38,265 nt of DNA. Source: a virus. The stretch covers positions 1-38,265 of IMG/VR virus record IMGVR_UViG_3300042558_000080. One strand, 5' to 3'. The position numbers and the translations under genes are program-made. Positions 11,606 to 19,846 of the stretch are shown piece after piece. The notes under the pieces are model-generated. The model was not told where the DNA came from. It saw only the letters and a program-made list of their open reading frames with translations, and made no database searches. Within the stretch, counting starts at the first letter, position 1, and each line of letters opens with the position of its first letter.

Positions 11606-13003
11606 ATGGCGATTTTTGACATTTTCAAGCGCAAAAACACTCAGTCTGAGAGCAATACTTTGTTCGGTCAGACAGCCCTTGGTAACAACATTGTTTATCA
11701 GGGCAGTGACAAACGTGGTGGTGTTAACACCCAAATCCTCTATGTGACCACTGCCAGCACCACAACTGCTGGTCGCCCGGTGGATATGTCTGTGTTGACT
11801 AGAAACAGCACAATCATGTCCTGCGTGGGGGTAAAAGCCCGTGCTTTGGCTCAGTTGCCAATCAAGATTTGCTGCGAAACGGCTGATGGTAAAACCGTTG
11901 ATGCAATAAAAGGCGAAGGTGTTGGGGCGCGTGATCGGGCAAAAGCCAAACAAGTTGCTCGATTGCTGAACACGCCAAACAACTTTCAGAGCAAGTACGA
12001 GTTTTGGTATCAATGGCTGATGTGGTACGAGTTGTCAGGTGAAGCCTTTACTTTGTGGTGGAGGAAGGACCAAAACAGCACTACCGAGACTCCGCTGGAA
12101 ATGTATGTGTTGGATTCAACGCTGATTGCCGTGACCATCACGCCTACACGTTATCCAACCTTCCGTTTGTCCACTCCTAGCTATGGTTTCAACAAAGACC
12201 ATGACTTTAAGTATTTCCAAGTGATGCACACAAAGGAAATGGCGTGGCAAGGCTCGGCTGGCTTTAACAAAGCGATTTTGGCGACTGAGTTGGTTGGCCT
12301 TGACCAAGATATTGACCTGTACGCCAACTTTGTCATGCAAAACGGCGCGAAGCCTAGCGGTATGTTTGTGACCGATCAGGTTATTCCTGATGGCAAGTAC
12401 AAAGAGATTGCAGCCCGTCTGAAAGAGGCGTGGAACAACATGACAGGCAGCAAGACCAGTGACCCAAGCAAGCCGGGTCAGGGTATGTTGCTTGACCAAG
12501 GCATGAAGTACCAGAAACTGGAAATGCTGACCCTGCAAGATACAGATGCTGCTGCTCTAAAAGCTCAAACAATGCGCCGCATTTGTGGTGTGTTTGGTGT
12601 GCCGCCATCAATGATTGGTATTTCTGATGGTAAATTTAACAATAGCCAAACAGCATTGGACGAGTTTTACAAAACTACAATGTATCCAACTATTGTTAAT
12701 GTGCAGCAAAAATTAACGCAACATTTGTTTGATGGCTATCCAAGTCTTTGTGTTGAGTTTGACACCAAGGATTTCTTAAAGGGTGCGCCTTTGGATCAGA
12801 TGAACTTTGCCACTTCTGGCGTAAAAGGTGGCATTATGACACCTAACGAAGCCCGTAACTACATGAATTTGCCATCAGTTGAAGGTGGTGATGAATTGGT
12901 AAAAGACGCAAAAGACGCTGAACCAATCCCCGGCTCAAGTCCACAAGATACGGGTGGCGGTGGTGGTAATCAGACCAGAAAAATGAACATTGGCACTACT
13001 TGA
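11606..13003 (+). CDS. HK97-family portal protein
   Basis: 465 aa, GAGGAG 8-13 nt before ATG 11606. Family hallmarks include the early SVLTRNSTIMSCVGVKARAL, the LLNTPN segment, WYQWLMWYELSGEAF, and the late FGVPPSMIG and DEFYKTTMYPTI. The dodecameric portal forms the DNA entry channel at one capsid vertex and docks terminase. The C-terminal ~25 residues are Gly/Pro-rich and disordered (QDTGGGGGNQ). Confidence 0.92.
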   Translation: MAIFDIFKRKNTQSESNTLFGQTALGNNIVYQGSDKRGGVNTQILYVTTASTTTAGRPVDMSVLTRNSTIMSCVGVKARALAQLPIKICCETADGKTVDAIKGEGVGARDRAKAKQVARLLNTPNNFQSKYEFWYQWLMWYELSGEAFTLWWRKDQNSTTETPLEMYVLDSTLIAVTITPTRYPTFRLSTPSYGFNKDHDFKYFQVMHTKEMAWQGSAGFNKAILATELVGLDQDIDLYANFVMQNGAKPSGMFVTDQVIPDGKYKEIAARLKEAWNNMTGSKTSDPSKPGQGMLLDQGMKYQKLEMLTLQDTDAAALKAQTMRRICGVFGVPPSMIGISDGKFNNSQTALDEFYKTTMYPTIVNVQQKLTQHLFDGYPSLCVEFDTKDFLKGAPLDQMNFATSGVKGGIMTPNEARNYMNLPSVEGGDELVKDAKDAEPIPGSSPQDTGGGGGNQTRKMNIGTT

Positions 13004-13009
13004 TATATC

Positions 13010-13222
13010 ATGCGTACTGATACACAATATCTGGTAGCATTAGCCAAACAGGTCAAACGACCTAAAAAGTTGCCTGTACTTCTAGGGCAACCCCCTAAAA
13101 TACAGGACAATAACCAATCAATTGCTTTAGGGGCAATCAATGAAGACATTGAATCTTATCTGCGAAGCCAAGCTGAATCTCAACGAGAAAGCCGACAACG
13201 GTCAACCGTCTGGACAGATTGA
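13010..13222 (+). CDS. Doubtful small ORF overlapping the protease gene
   Basis: 70 aa, ATG 13010, 6 nt after the portal stop and without a clear ribosome binding site. It is basic at the N-terminus (LVALAKQVKRPKKLPVLLGQ) and polar at the C-terminus. It overlaps the protease gene by 83 nt in another frame, and a hairpin (13073-13106) lies inside it. It may be a genuine short protein or just an open frame over a leader; I cannot decide. Confidence 0.3.
   Translation: MRTDTQYLVALAKQVKRPKKLPVLLGQPPKIQDNNQSIALGAINEDIESYLRSQAESQRESRQRSTVWTD
13073..13106 (+). promoter_or_regulatory. Two-step hairpin upstream of the prohead protease
   Basis: Outer arms CCTGTA (13073-13078) and TACAGG (13101-13106) enclose an inner hairpin TAGGG (13083-13087) / CCCTA (13093-13097) with a 5-nt loop. 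It lies 34 nt before the protease ATG and has no T-run. Possible RNA-processing or stability element. Confidence 0.4.
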
Positions 13223-13919
13223 GGCTCGTATTACGACCTTTGGCCCAAGAGAAGGTCAAGATGGTCGTAGGTTTTTTTACAAGCCAGAAGGCTTTATGCA
13301 GTGGGCTAAAGAGTTTGCCGAAATGGGCCGACCACTGCCTATGTACGTCAATCACAACGCTGATGCCATTCCTGTTGGCGAGTGGACAATGATTGAGATG
13401 GATGACGAGGGCATGAATGCTACTGGTCGTTTGTATCTGAACACCACTGCTGGCTCTGACCTGTACCAAGTGATGAAAGAAAGCCCCAATATGTTTGGCG
13501 GTGTTTCTGTTGGCGCTTACGCAGAAGAATATCAAATGGTCAATGCAGAAGGCGAACCAGACCAATCAGAAGACGCATATTTCCAGATTACCAAAGGTGG
13601 TCTGCGTGAGACTAGCGTTGTTATGCATCCAAATAACATGAAGGCAGAGATCAAGAAGTTGGAGTATTTCCGACCTGATGGCTCTGCTGATTTGAAAGTA
13701 TTGGAAGAAGCCCTGCGGGATGCAGGTCTGTCCAAGCAGATGTCGGTTGCCGCCGCATCTGTGTTCAAAACGGTAATTGAACAGCGTGATGCTGTTGAAA
13801 AGCCTATTGAAAATGCGCCAATTCAGAGTGATTCTGATGCGGAGGCAACCGCTGAAATTCTTGCTGCTCTAGAGCAACGTGAACTTCTGAAACTCCTTGA
13901 TAAACGTCTTAAAGGTTAA
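13140..13919 (+). CDS. HK97-type prohead protease (peptidase S78)
   Basis: 259 aa. The catalytic His is probably H72 in MYVNHNADAIPVG, and the catalytic Ser S123 in MFGGVSVGAYAEE; the RLYLNTTAGSDLYQ strand between them is typical. A GGLRETSVVMHPNN segment follows. The last ~70 residues are a helical, acidic tail (EEALRDAGLSKQMS and on) that may help scaffold. It should cleave the delta domain of the capsid protein encoded next. The gene ends 3 nt before the capsid ATG. Confidence 0.9.
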   Translation: MKTLNLICEAKLNLNEKADNGQPSGQIEARITTFGPREGQDGRRFFYKPEGFMQWAKEFAEMGRPLPMYVNHNADAIPVGEWTMIEMDDEGMNATGRLYLNTTAGSDLYQVMKESPNMFGGVSVGAYAEEYQMVNAEGEPDQSEDAYFQITKGGLRETSVVMHPNNMKAEIKKLEYFRPDGSADLKVLEEALRDAGLSKQMSVAAASVFKTVIEQRDAVEKPIENAPIQSDSDAEATAEILAALEQRELLKLLDKRLKG

Positions 13920-13922
13920 ATC

Positions 13923-15272
13923 ATGTCTCAAGTTATCCTCGAAAAATTGGATGCCATCGAAGCTAAACAAGCTGAAAGCATCGTGGCTGTAGAAGCCAAA
14001 ATCCCTGCTGCTGTTGAAGCTGTCAAAGCTGAATTCAGCGAAATGGTGTCTGCTCTGGAGGCCAAAGTTGCTTCTATCAATATGCCCGAGTTCATTCGCA
14101 CTCCTGCCAAGACTGTTCGCCAAGATGTGAACCGTTCGGTGCGTGAGCAACTGGCTACCTTTTACAAAGGCAACAACCGTTTGGAAAAAGAACTGCAAAT
14201 CTTTGCAGACGAAGCTCAGATGGATGCTTACCTGAAAGAAGCCTCTGCTCTGACTGCTGGCGGTGATGGCAAGGGTGGTCGTACTGCTTACGATCCAGTG
14301 TTTGCTGCTCTGCGTTTGGCTAACCCCATGCGTGGTTTGTCGCGCACTGTGGCTACCGATGGTTCTAGCTATCAGTTCCGTGTCAAAACTGGCAACGCTG
14401 GTGTGGCTTGGGGCTATGCAATTCAGAACAACGGTGCAAGCACTACTGAAGACACAAGCATCTGGCAGTTGGTTCTGCAAGACCTGAACGTGCAGTTCCC
14501 AATCCGTACTGCTGCTTTGGACGATATTGACGGCTTGGAAGCCAACGTGGTTGACGATATGCTTGCTGAGTTCGCTCAAGCTGAAGCTTTGTCAATGATC
14601 CAGAACAACGACCAAGCTGCACAGTCAAGTACTAACCCTTACGGTGGTACTAACGGTCTGCGCGGTCTGGATCAGTACGCTGGTTCTGCTGCTACCTACG
14701 CTGGTGGTACTTCTACCGCTGCTGCTTTCGGCACTTCTGGCACTGGCTCTACAAGCGGTCTGCATTCGCTGGCTACTTATGACCAGATCACTTCTAACGT
14801 CAACACTGTTGGTGCTAACGCAATCCAATACAAAGACGTTATCAACACGATCTACGCTTTGCCACAGCAGTATTGGACTCCTAACACCAAGTTTATGGTC
14901 AGCCCAATCTTGGCTCAGGCAATCCGTGGTCTGCAAGACACCAATGGACGTCCAATTTTCAACTCTGTTGAATCGTTGAACCCCGATGGCATTATTGGTC
15001 AACTGCTTGGCTTTGATGTTGTGATGAACAAGTATTTGGACAACCCAAGCCAATCTACGACTGGTACTGCTGGCACAACCAGCCTGTATCCAATGTATTT
15101 TGGTGATTGGAGCCGTTGCCACACCATCATCGACCGCCTGAACATGGTCATGCGCCGCTATGACCAGACTTTGCCCGGTTTCATCACCTTCTTTGGTGAG
15201 AAGCGTTTGGCAACTTCTGTGCGTGATCCAAACGCACTGGTGCGTTATCGCTCGACAGGTACAGCTACCTGA
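13923..15272 (+). CDS. Major capsid protein 1 (HK97 fold) with N-terminal delta domain
   Basis: 449 aa. Residues 1 to about 100 form a charged coiled-coil delta (scaffold) domain (ILEKLDAIEAKQAESIVAVE and on), expected to be removed by the adjacent protease. From about residue 110 (EASALTAGGDGKGGRT) the HK97-fold domain follows, with AALRLANPMRGLSR, NAGVAWGYAIQNNG, DDMLAEFAQAEALS and the C-terminal PGFITFFGEKRLATSV. It ends just before a strong terminator (15279-15305). A second capsid-like gene encodes a paralogue of the mature part only. Confidence 0.93.
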   Translation: MSQVILEKLDAIEAKQAESIVAVEAKIPAAVEAVKAEFSEMVSALEAKVASINMPEFIRTPAKTVRQDVNRSVREQLATFYKGNNRLEKELQIFADEAQMDAYLKEASALTAGGDGKGGRTAYDPVFAALRLANPMRGLSRTVATDGSSYQFRVKTGNAGVAWGYAIQNNGASTTEDTSIWQLVLQDLNVQFPIRTAALDDIDGLEANVVDDMLAEFAQAEALSMIQNNDQAAQSSTNPYGGTNGLRGLDQYAGSAATYAGGTSTAAAFGTSGTGSTSGLHSLATYDQITSNVNTVGANAIQYKDVINTIYALPQQYWTPNTKFMVSPILAQAIRGLQDTNGRPIFNSVESLNPDGIIGQLLGFDVVMNKYLDNPSQSTTGTAGTTSLYPMYFGDWSRCHTIIDRLNMVMRRYDQTLPGFITFFGEKRLATSVRDPNALVRYRSTGTAT

Positions 15273-15278
15273 TAAATC

Positions 15279-15305
15279 GGAGGGGCGTAACTGCCCCTCC
15301 TTTTT
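15279..15305 (+). terminator. Intrinsic terminator between the two capsid genes
   Basis: GGAGGGGC (15279-15286) pairs perfectly with GCCCCTCC (15293-15300) across a 6-nt loop, followed by TTTTT. It lies 6 nt after the stop of capsid gene 1 and 23 nt before capsid gene 2, so it probably lowers expression of everything downstream relative to capsid protein 1. Confidence 0.85.
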
Positions 15306-15328
15306 GTGCCAATAATTTAGGAACTGTT

Positions 15329-16357
15329 ATGACCATTACCGAACGCATCCTGTCTGGAATCAAGCAAACTTTAGAAACTGGCGATAAAGTCACAATCGAC
15401 TTGCGCGAGGCATCTGCTATCACAGGCTCTGGTGACGGGGTTGGTGGTCGCACTTTCTTTGACAACGCATTTGCTGCACTGCGTTTTGCAAACCCAATTC
15501 GTGAGATGTCGCGTGTTATCCCTGCCTCTGGCTCAAGCGTACAGTTTGTTGCTAAGACAGGTAATGCGGCAAACTCAACAAACCCGTTTGGATATACGTT
15601 CACGCCTGACAGCGGTTCGCCAAACATCAACACATCTATCTGGCAATTGCCCACTCGCGTCATTACTGCTCAACTGCCTGTTCGTTCAGCGGTTATGTCG
15701 GATGTGAATTACCTGAATGAAACGCTTGTTGAAGATTTGATGCTGGAATTTGCACAGATCGAAGGCGCTTCAATGGTTCTCAACAATGACCAAGCTGGCT
15801 CAACCACAACAATTAACGGTGGTACAAGCGGTTTGCGTGGTCTGAATATGTACACCAGTGCTGCTGCATCTGCTTTCGGTACAAGTGGAACAGCGATTAC
15901 CAACGGTATCCACTCCATTGCTACATTTACACAAGCAGCAGCAGCGGTTACATACTCTGATATTACAGACATGACCCGCTTGTTTCCTGCTCAGTATTGG
16001 AATCTTCCCGGTACGGCTTGGATGATGCATCCACAGACAATTCACGAACTGCGTAACTTGGGCGGTGCTAACGCTATTAAGCAATTTGCTGAAGTTGGTG
16101 ATGATGATGGTGGCGCTGTGACGCACATCTTTGGATTCCCTGTGATTGCTAACCCAAACATCCAAACTACTGGCGCTGGACGGTTTAACATTTACTTGGC
16201 TAACTGGCCTCGTTTTGTGACCATTGCTGATGTTGAAGAAATGACCATTCAAGCAATGGAGCAAAGCAGTCCCGGCTTTATCACGCTATATGCGGAAAAA
16301 CGTCTGGTAAGCACTGTGCGTGACCCGTTTGCTGGCATTCGACTTGTGGGTGTTTAA
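15329..16357 (+). CDS. Second major-capsid paralogue lacking the delta domain
   Basis: 342 aa; TAGGAA lies about 6 nt before ATG 15329. After a short N-terminus, from residue about 27 it aligns with capsid protein 1 to the end: EASAITGSGDGVGGRTFFDN, AALRFANPIREMSR, TSIWQLPTR, LEFAQIEGASMVLNNDQAGS, GGTSGLRGLNMY, and PGFITLYAEKRLVSTVRDP. It has no coiled-coil scaffold domain, so it may enter the capsid without proteolysis, for instance as a minor shell or vertex (pentamer) subunit or decoration. It sits downstream of a terminator, consistent with low copy number. Function inferred from homology. Confidence 0.88.
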   Translation: MTITERILSGIKQTLETGDKVTIDLREASAITGSGDGVGGRTFFDNAFAALRFANPIREMSRVIPASGSSVQFVAKTGNAANSTNPFGYTFTPDSGSPNINTSIWQLPTRVITAQLPVRSAVMSDVNYLNETLVEDLMLEFAQIEGASMVLNNDQAGSTTTINGGTSGLRGLNMYTSAAASAFGTSGTAITNGIHSIATFTQAAAAVTYSDITDMTRLFPAQYWNLPGTAWMMHPQTIHELRNLGGANAIKQFAEVGDDDGGAVTHIFGFPVIANPNIQTTGAGRFNIYLANWPRFVTIADVEEMTIQAMEQSSPGFITLYAEKRLVSTVRDPFAGIRLVGV

Positions 16358-16360
16358 ACC

Positions 16361-17032
16361 ATGAGCGTTGACAACTATCAATACGCTGCGCCCTTTGGCG
16401 CTCAGACGCGCAATCCGTTTAACTATGCAAAGGTTGAGCAGATTGGGCGTGATAGTGTCACTGCGTGGTTGACGCTTGATGAAATCACGCAACAGCTAAA
16501 CCTGTTTCAAGACGAAAGCCAAGATACCTATCTGTCTTCTCTTGAACTGGCAACACGACAAGCAATTGAAGACTACTTGGGAATGTCTATCTTCCCGGTA
16601 AGCTATCGGGTTTGGTATGGTTCTGAAAGCCTTGTGGCATCTCCTATCAGTCTTGATTTGCCAGAAGTTAGCCAGAATCTTTACAACAATCAGCCCGGTG
16701 TAACCATCAATTCGGTTGGTTACTGGAATGATGCTTTCCCGCCTGTGTTTACAACACTTGCAAGCACAAGCTATTACTACGATGCCTCGGGCAACAAAGT
16801 AATTGTCAACAACTTGCCGACTGACGTTAATTCGGTGATGACTGCGCCAATCATTGTGCAGTACACAACTGTTGCCAATCCTTTGGCGGCTTATCCTGTC
16901 ATCAAGCAAGCTGGTCTGTTGTTGCTTACGCACTTGTACAACAATCGTGCAAATTCAACAGCAACACAGCTTAAAGACATTCCGTTTGGTGTGACCACTT
17001 TGTTGCGGTCTTACAAACCATTGGTGATGTAA
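16361..17032 (+). CDS. Head-tail connector (gp6-like adaptor)
   Basis: 223 aa. The central WLTLDEITQQLNLFQDESQD, LELATRQAIEDYLGMSIFPV and the C-terminal AGLLLLTHLYNNR segment match the DNA-packaging/gp6-like connector family that forms the ring beneath the portal. It is longer than typical adaptors because of an inserted beta-rich middle part. Followed immediately by the next joining protein. Confidence 0.78.
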   Translation: MSVDNYQYAAPFGAQTRNPFNYAKVEQIGRDSVTAWLTLDEITQQLNLFQDESQDTYLSSLELATRQAIEDYLGMSIFPVSYRVWYGSESLVASPISLDLPEVSQNLYNNQPGVTINSVGYWNDAFPPVFTTLASTSYYYDASGNKVIVNNLPTDVNSVMTAPIIVQYTTVANPLAAYPVIKQAGLLLLTHLYNNRANSTATQLKDIPFGVTTLLRSYKPLVM

Positions 17033-17377
17033 ATGTCAATCGCTCGTTTTGAGAACATCAACATCAACAACCTGACTTTTACCAAGTCGGCGTTTGGTGA
17101 GTCTGCGACTGTTCAGGCATTGTGGTTTGCGACACGGGCGCGGGTATCTTCTGTTGCAAACAGTCTGAAGATTGCTGAGAAGTATCGGCTGTATCAAGAC
17201 ATGACCAACTTCACGCTGAACTACACGCCAAACATGAAAGAAATAGTGGATAACCAAAACCTCTATTCGATTACATGGCGTGGTAAAGATTGGCGTATTG
17301 ACAGCGCAAGAGAGACTGATGATCGAATGAATATCATCTTCTTGTGCTATCGTTCTGATCCAGTTACGGCGGTCTAA
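17033..17377 (+). CDS. Head closure / head-tail joining protein
   Basis: 114 aa, adjacent to the connector stop and overlapping the next ATG by one base. A small beta-rich protein whose end (ITWRGKDWRIDSARETDDRM, then NIIFLCYR) resembles head-tail joining proteins of the SPP1 gp16/HK97 gp7 type. Assignment rests mostly on size, predicted strands and position. Confidence 0.7.
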   Translation: MSIARFENININNLTFTKSAFGESATVQALWFATRARVSSVANSLKIAEKYRLYQDMTNFTLNYTPNMKEIVDNQNLYSITWRGKDWRIDSARETDDRMNIIFLCYRSDPVTAV

Positions 17378-17796
17378 TGGCAACACAATTAAACCCTGTT
17401 GTTTACGGTAAAGCCATCCAGTACCAATTGGCTAACATTGTCACGCCTGTGCCTGTGTATGCGGCTTTTAACCGTAACTTTGCTACACAGCCCAAGTTTA
17501 TTACTTGGATGCTCCGTAACGTGCATCAACCAGTCTATACCGGCACACAGCAAAGCAACAAAGGTATTGACCGTCCTGTATTTCAGATTTCTATTTTTAC
17601 TCAGCAGATTGAAGATGGTTTTACAATCTCAAATCAGATTCTGCAAGCCTTGCACGGGTATAGTGGGATTTTGGGAAGTCCGGCAGATGGCTTTTACATT
17701 TCTAAAGCTGATGTTATGTGGCTATACAACAGTTACAACGATGAGGAAAAAATGGCGCAAATCTTCTTAGATTGCACCATTGACATCCCGGCGTAA
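17377..17796 (+). CDS. Tail terminator/completion protein (DUF3168-like)
   Basis: 139 aa. The pattern FQISIFTQQIEDGFTISNQI plus the C-terminal KMAQIFLDCTIDIPA strand fits the tail terminator fold (lambda gpU-like), which caps the tail tube at the head end. Located between head closure and tail tube genes, the canonical position. Confidence 0.72.
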   Translation: MATQLNPVVYGKAIQYQLANIVTPVPVYAAFNRNFATQPKFITWMLRNVHQPVYTGTQQSNKGIDRPVFQISIFTQQIEDGFTISNQILQALHGYSGILGSPADGFYISKADVMWLYNSYNDEEKMAQIFLDCTIDIPA

Positions 17797-17833
17797 TACA
17801 AGACAATTGTTCAACTTTTGAAGGATACTCAAA

Positions 17834-18328
17834 ATGGCTTTACCAAACAAAGTTCTCCCCGGTTTTAGCGCAGCGTTGTACGCACAGCCCGGAGCCACAC
17901 CTACTCCTTTGACAATTGCTCAGTTGTCCTTGGTCGCTAGCGTGTCCCCACTTGCTGTTAGCGGAAACCTGATTCCTGTCGAAGCAATCCCTGCTTTCGG
18001 TCAAGATGATGCTGTGGCTAGTTTCAGCGTGGCGGGTTCGCGTCAATCTGACAAGATCCCCGTTCAGGCTGCTCCAACTTCCATGACCATTACTGCCGCA
18101 TGGAATCCTGCTGATACCAACTTGCTGTTGATGCGTTCTGATGCCTATTCTGGCGTGATTGACCGCACGTTTATCATCTCGGCTACAGAGGGAACAAACA
18201 TCGTTTATTACGCCTTTAACGGGCGCGTAGGCCAGTTTCAAATTGATTCTGCTCCCGGCGCAGAAGCCAAGGCAACATTTACCATCCATCCACGTGGCAA
18301 CCAGTACGGTTGGTCCAACAACGCATAA
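17834..18328 (+). CDS. Major tail tube protein 1
   Basis: 164 aa; GAAGGAT lies about 8 nt before ATG 17834. Features: VLPGFSAALYAQPGATPTPL, PVEAIPAFGQDDAVASF, DKIPVQAAPTSMTITAAWNP, then TIHPRGNQYGWSNN at the end. It has the size and beta-rich composition of siphovirus tail-tube subunits and lies in their usual place. A close paralogue follows 9 nt after its stop. Confidence 0.82.
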   Translation: MALPNKVLPGFSAALYAQPGATPTPLTIAQLSLVASVSPLAVSGNLIPVEAIPAFGQDDAVASFSVAGSRQSDKIPVQAAPTSMTITAAWNPADTNLLLMRSDAYSGVIDRTFIISATEGTNIVYYAFNGRVGQFQIDSAPGAEAKATFTIHPRGNQYGWSNNA

Positions 18329-18337
18329 GGAGTCATC

Positions 18338-18856
18338 ATGGCTATCCCTGCAAAAGTTCTTCCCGGTTTTAGCGCATCGCTGTTTATGCAATCAGCGGCT
18401 ACGCCAACACCTTTGACTACAGCAAACCTGTCTGTTTGGTCTGCACAAGTTGCTACGATTGTTGGTACTTCTGCTGGCGGTACAGGCGCTGCTGGTGTTG
18501 CTCTGCCTGTTGAAGCTATCCCTGCTTTTGGTATGGACGATGCTGTAGCAAGTTTTGGTGTTGCTGGCTCTCGTCAAAGCGACAAGATTCCTGTGCAAGC
18601 GGCTCCTACAAGCATGACCATTACGGCTGCTTGGAACCCTGCTGACGCAGCCTTGTTGCAAATCCGTGCTGATGCTTACTCTGGTGTTGTTGACCGCACT
18701 TTTGTAGTTGCAGCAGTGGAAGGCACAAACACTATCGCTTATGCGTTTAACGGTCGCGTGGGTCAATTCCAGATTGACGCTGCTCCCGGCGCAGAAGCCA
18801 AATGTATGTTCACAATTCATCCTCGGGGCAACCAGTACGGCTGGTCGAACAACTGA
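18338..18856 (+). CDS. Major tail tube protein 2 (tandem paralogue)
   Basis: 172 aa; AAGGAGT ahead of ATG 18338. It aligns with tail protein 1 along its whole length: VLPGFSASLFMQSAATPTPL, PVEAIPAFGMDDAVASF, an identical KIPVQAAPTSMTITAAWNPA segment, and the same NQYGWSNN end. The main difference is a Gly/Ala-rich insert (VGTSAGGTGAAG, about residues 43-54). No terminator separates the copies, so both should be made in quantity. It could co-assemble or provide a distinct tube segment. Confidence 0.82.
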   Translation: MAIPAKVLPGFSASLFMQSAATPTPLTTANLSVWSAQVATIVGTSAGGTGAAGVALPVEAIPAFGMDDAVASFGVAGSRQSDKIPVQAAPTSMTITAAWNPADAALLQIRADAYSGVVDRTFVVAAVEGTNTIAYAFNGRVGQFQIDAAPGAEAKCMFTIHPRGNQYGWSNN

Positions 18857-19062
18857 TGAAACTATCTGACGCAATTGAAGCAATTGTGACCAGCTACGGT
18901 GACATTGATCTTGTTGCCCGTGGCATGGTGGTGGACGCTAGTGAGCTTGCACAGGCTACTGCTCAACCCGACACAGCCGAAGCCATTGCTTTGGCTTTGC
19001 TGAAGAAGTACAACGTGACTGCTCCTGTGGTGGTCATTGAAGAAGTCGATACAACAGAGTAA
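18856..19062 (+). CDS. Small tail-module protein, hypothetical
   Basis: 68 aa from ATG 18856, overlapping the previous stop by one base. Helical N-terminus (MKLSDAIEAIVTSYGDIDLV), acidic C-terminus (VVVIEEVDTTE). An upstream in-frame start at 18802 is inside the tail-tube gene and rejected. Function unknown. Confidence 0.62.
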   Translation: MKLSDAIEAIVTSYGDIDLVARGMVVDASELAQATAQPDTAEAIALALLKKYNVTAPVVVIEEVDTTE

Positions 19063-19068
19063 CAAGAC

Positions 19069-19290
19069 ATGATAGTAAAAGACAGTAACGATCTTCTGAA
19101 CTTTCTTGTAGCCCAATCCGATTCATCAAAGAATTGGTTTGGGTTTCAGCAACAAAAGCTGACTGCCATTAGTCTTGCCCATGAAATAGCGGCTAGACAC
19201 GCCGACAAGATGACAGCAAATGAAATCGTAAATTTTGTTAGCGAGTTAAACAACGAGCTATATCAAAAAATTATCAAACCGAGAACATGA
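19069..19290 (+). CDS. Small hypothetical protein in tail module
   Basis: 73 aa: MIVKDSNDLLNFLVAQSDSS, then KNWFGFQQQKLTAISLAHEI and a helical end. No family recognised. It lies 6 nt after the previous stop and 1 nt before the gp10-like gene. Confidence 0.65.
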   Translation: MIVKDSNDLLNFLVAQSDSSKNWFGFQQQKLTAISLAHEIAARHADKMTANEIVNFVSELNNELYQKIIKPRT

Positions 19291-19291
19291 C

Positions 19292-19846
19292 ATGGGTGGC
19301 GTTACCATTAAGCTAGAAGGTCTTGGTGACGTTATCAAAGTCTTTGATGAGCTTGCCCAAGAAATTGGCGATAAAAAGGCTCGTAGCAAAATCTTGATCC
19401 CTGCGGCAAGGGATGCAATCAAACCAGTTTTAGCTTTAGCCCAACAAAACGCACCAGTGGATACAGGCGCTTTGCAATTGTTGTTGCAAGTTGAAGCCAG
19501 AAGACCCACAAGCCGCGACAGACGATCCAAATACATTACGGGCAACGATGCCGTAATTGCTGCTGTCACTACAGCCTCTGGTAAAAAGATGAAGGCCATG
19601 AGCGAAGGCAAAGGGCTAGAACGCACTAGAAGGCGCATGATTAAGCTAGGCTCAACCAAAGAACAAGCAGACACTTTTGAAGGCTTTAAAAGTGATGCAA
19701 GGGCCATTGCACAAGAGTTTGGCACAGGTAAAATGCCAGCACAGCCATACCTAAGACCAGCGTTAGAGAGTCAATCACAGGAAACCGTGAATAGGTTGGC
19801 TGAAGGTTTACGCAAATACATTTCAAAATTTAGGGCAAAAACATGA
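19292..19846 (+). CDS. HK97 gp10-like tail-completion protein
   Basis: 184 aa. Signatures of the HK97-gp10 family: IKLEGLGDVIKVFDELAQEI at the start, LAQQNAPVDTGALQLLLQVE in the middle, and AQEFGTGKMPAQPYLRPALE towards the end. Usually this gene lies before the tail terminator; here it follows the tail-tube genes. It probably acts in tail completion or the head-tail joint. Overlaps the next gene by 4 nt. Confidence 0.82.
   Translation: MGGVTIKLEGLGDVIKVFDELAQEIGDKKARSKILIPAARDAIKPVLALAQQNAPVDTGALQLLLQVEARRPTSRDRRSKYITGNDAVIAAVTTASGKKMKAMSEGKGLERTRRRMIKLGSTKEQADTFEGFKSDARAIAQEFGTGKMPAQPYLRPALESQSQETVNRLAEGLRKYISKFRAKT

Noticed and set aside
13010-13222. Confident gene between portal and protease
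   Set aside because: Kept only as a doubtful CDS because it overlaps the protease by 83 nt and lacks a ribosome binding site.
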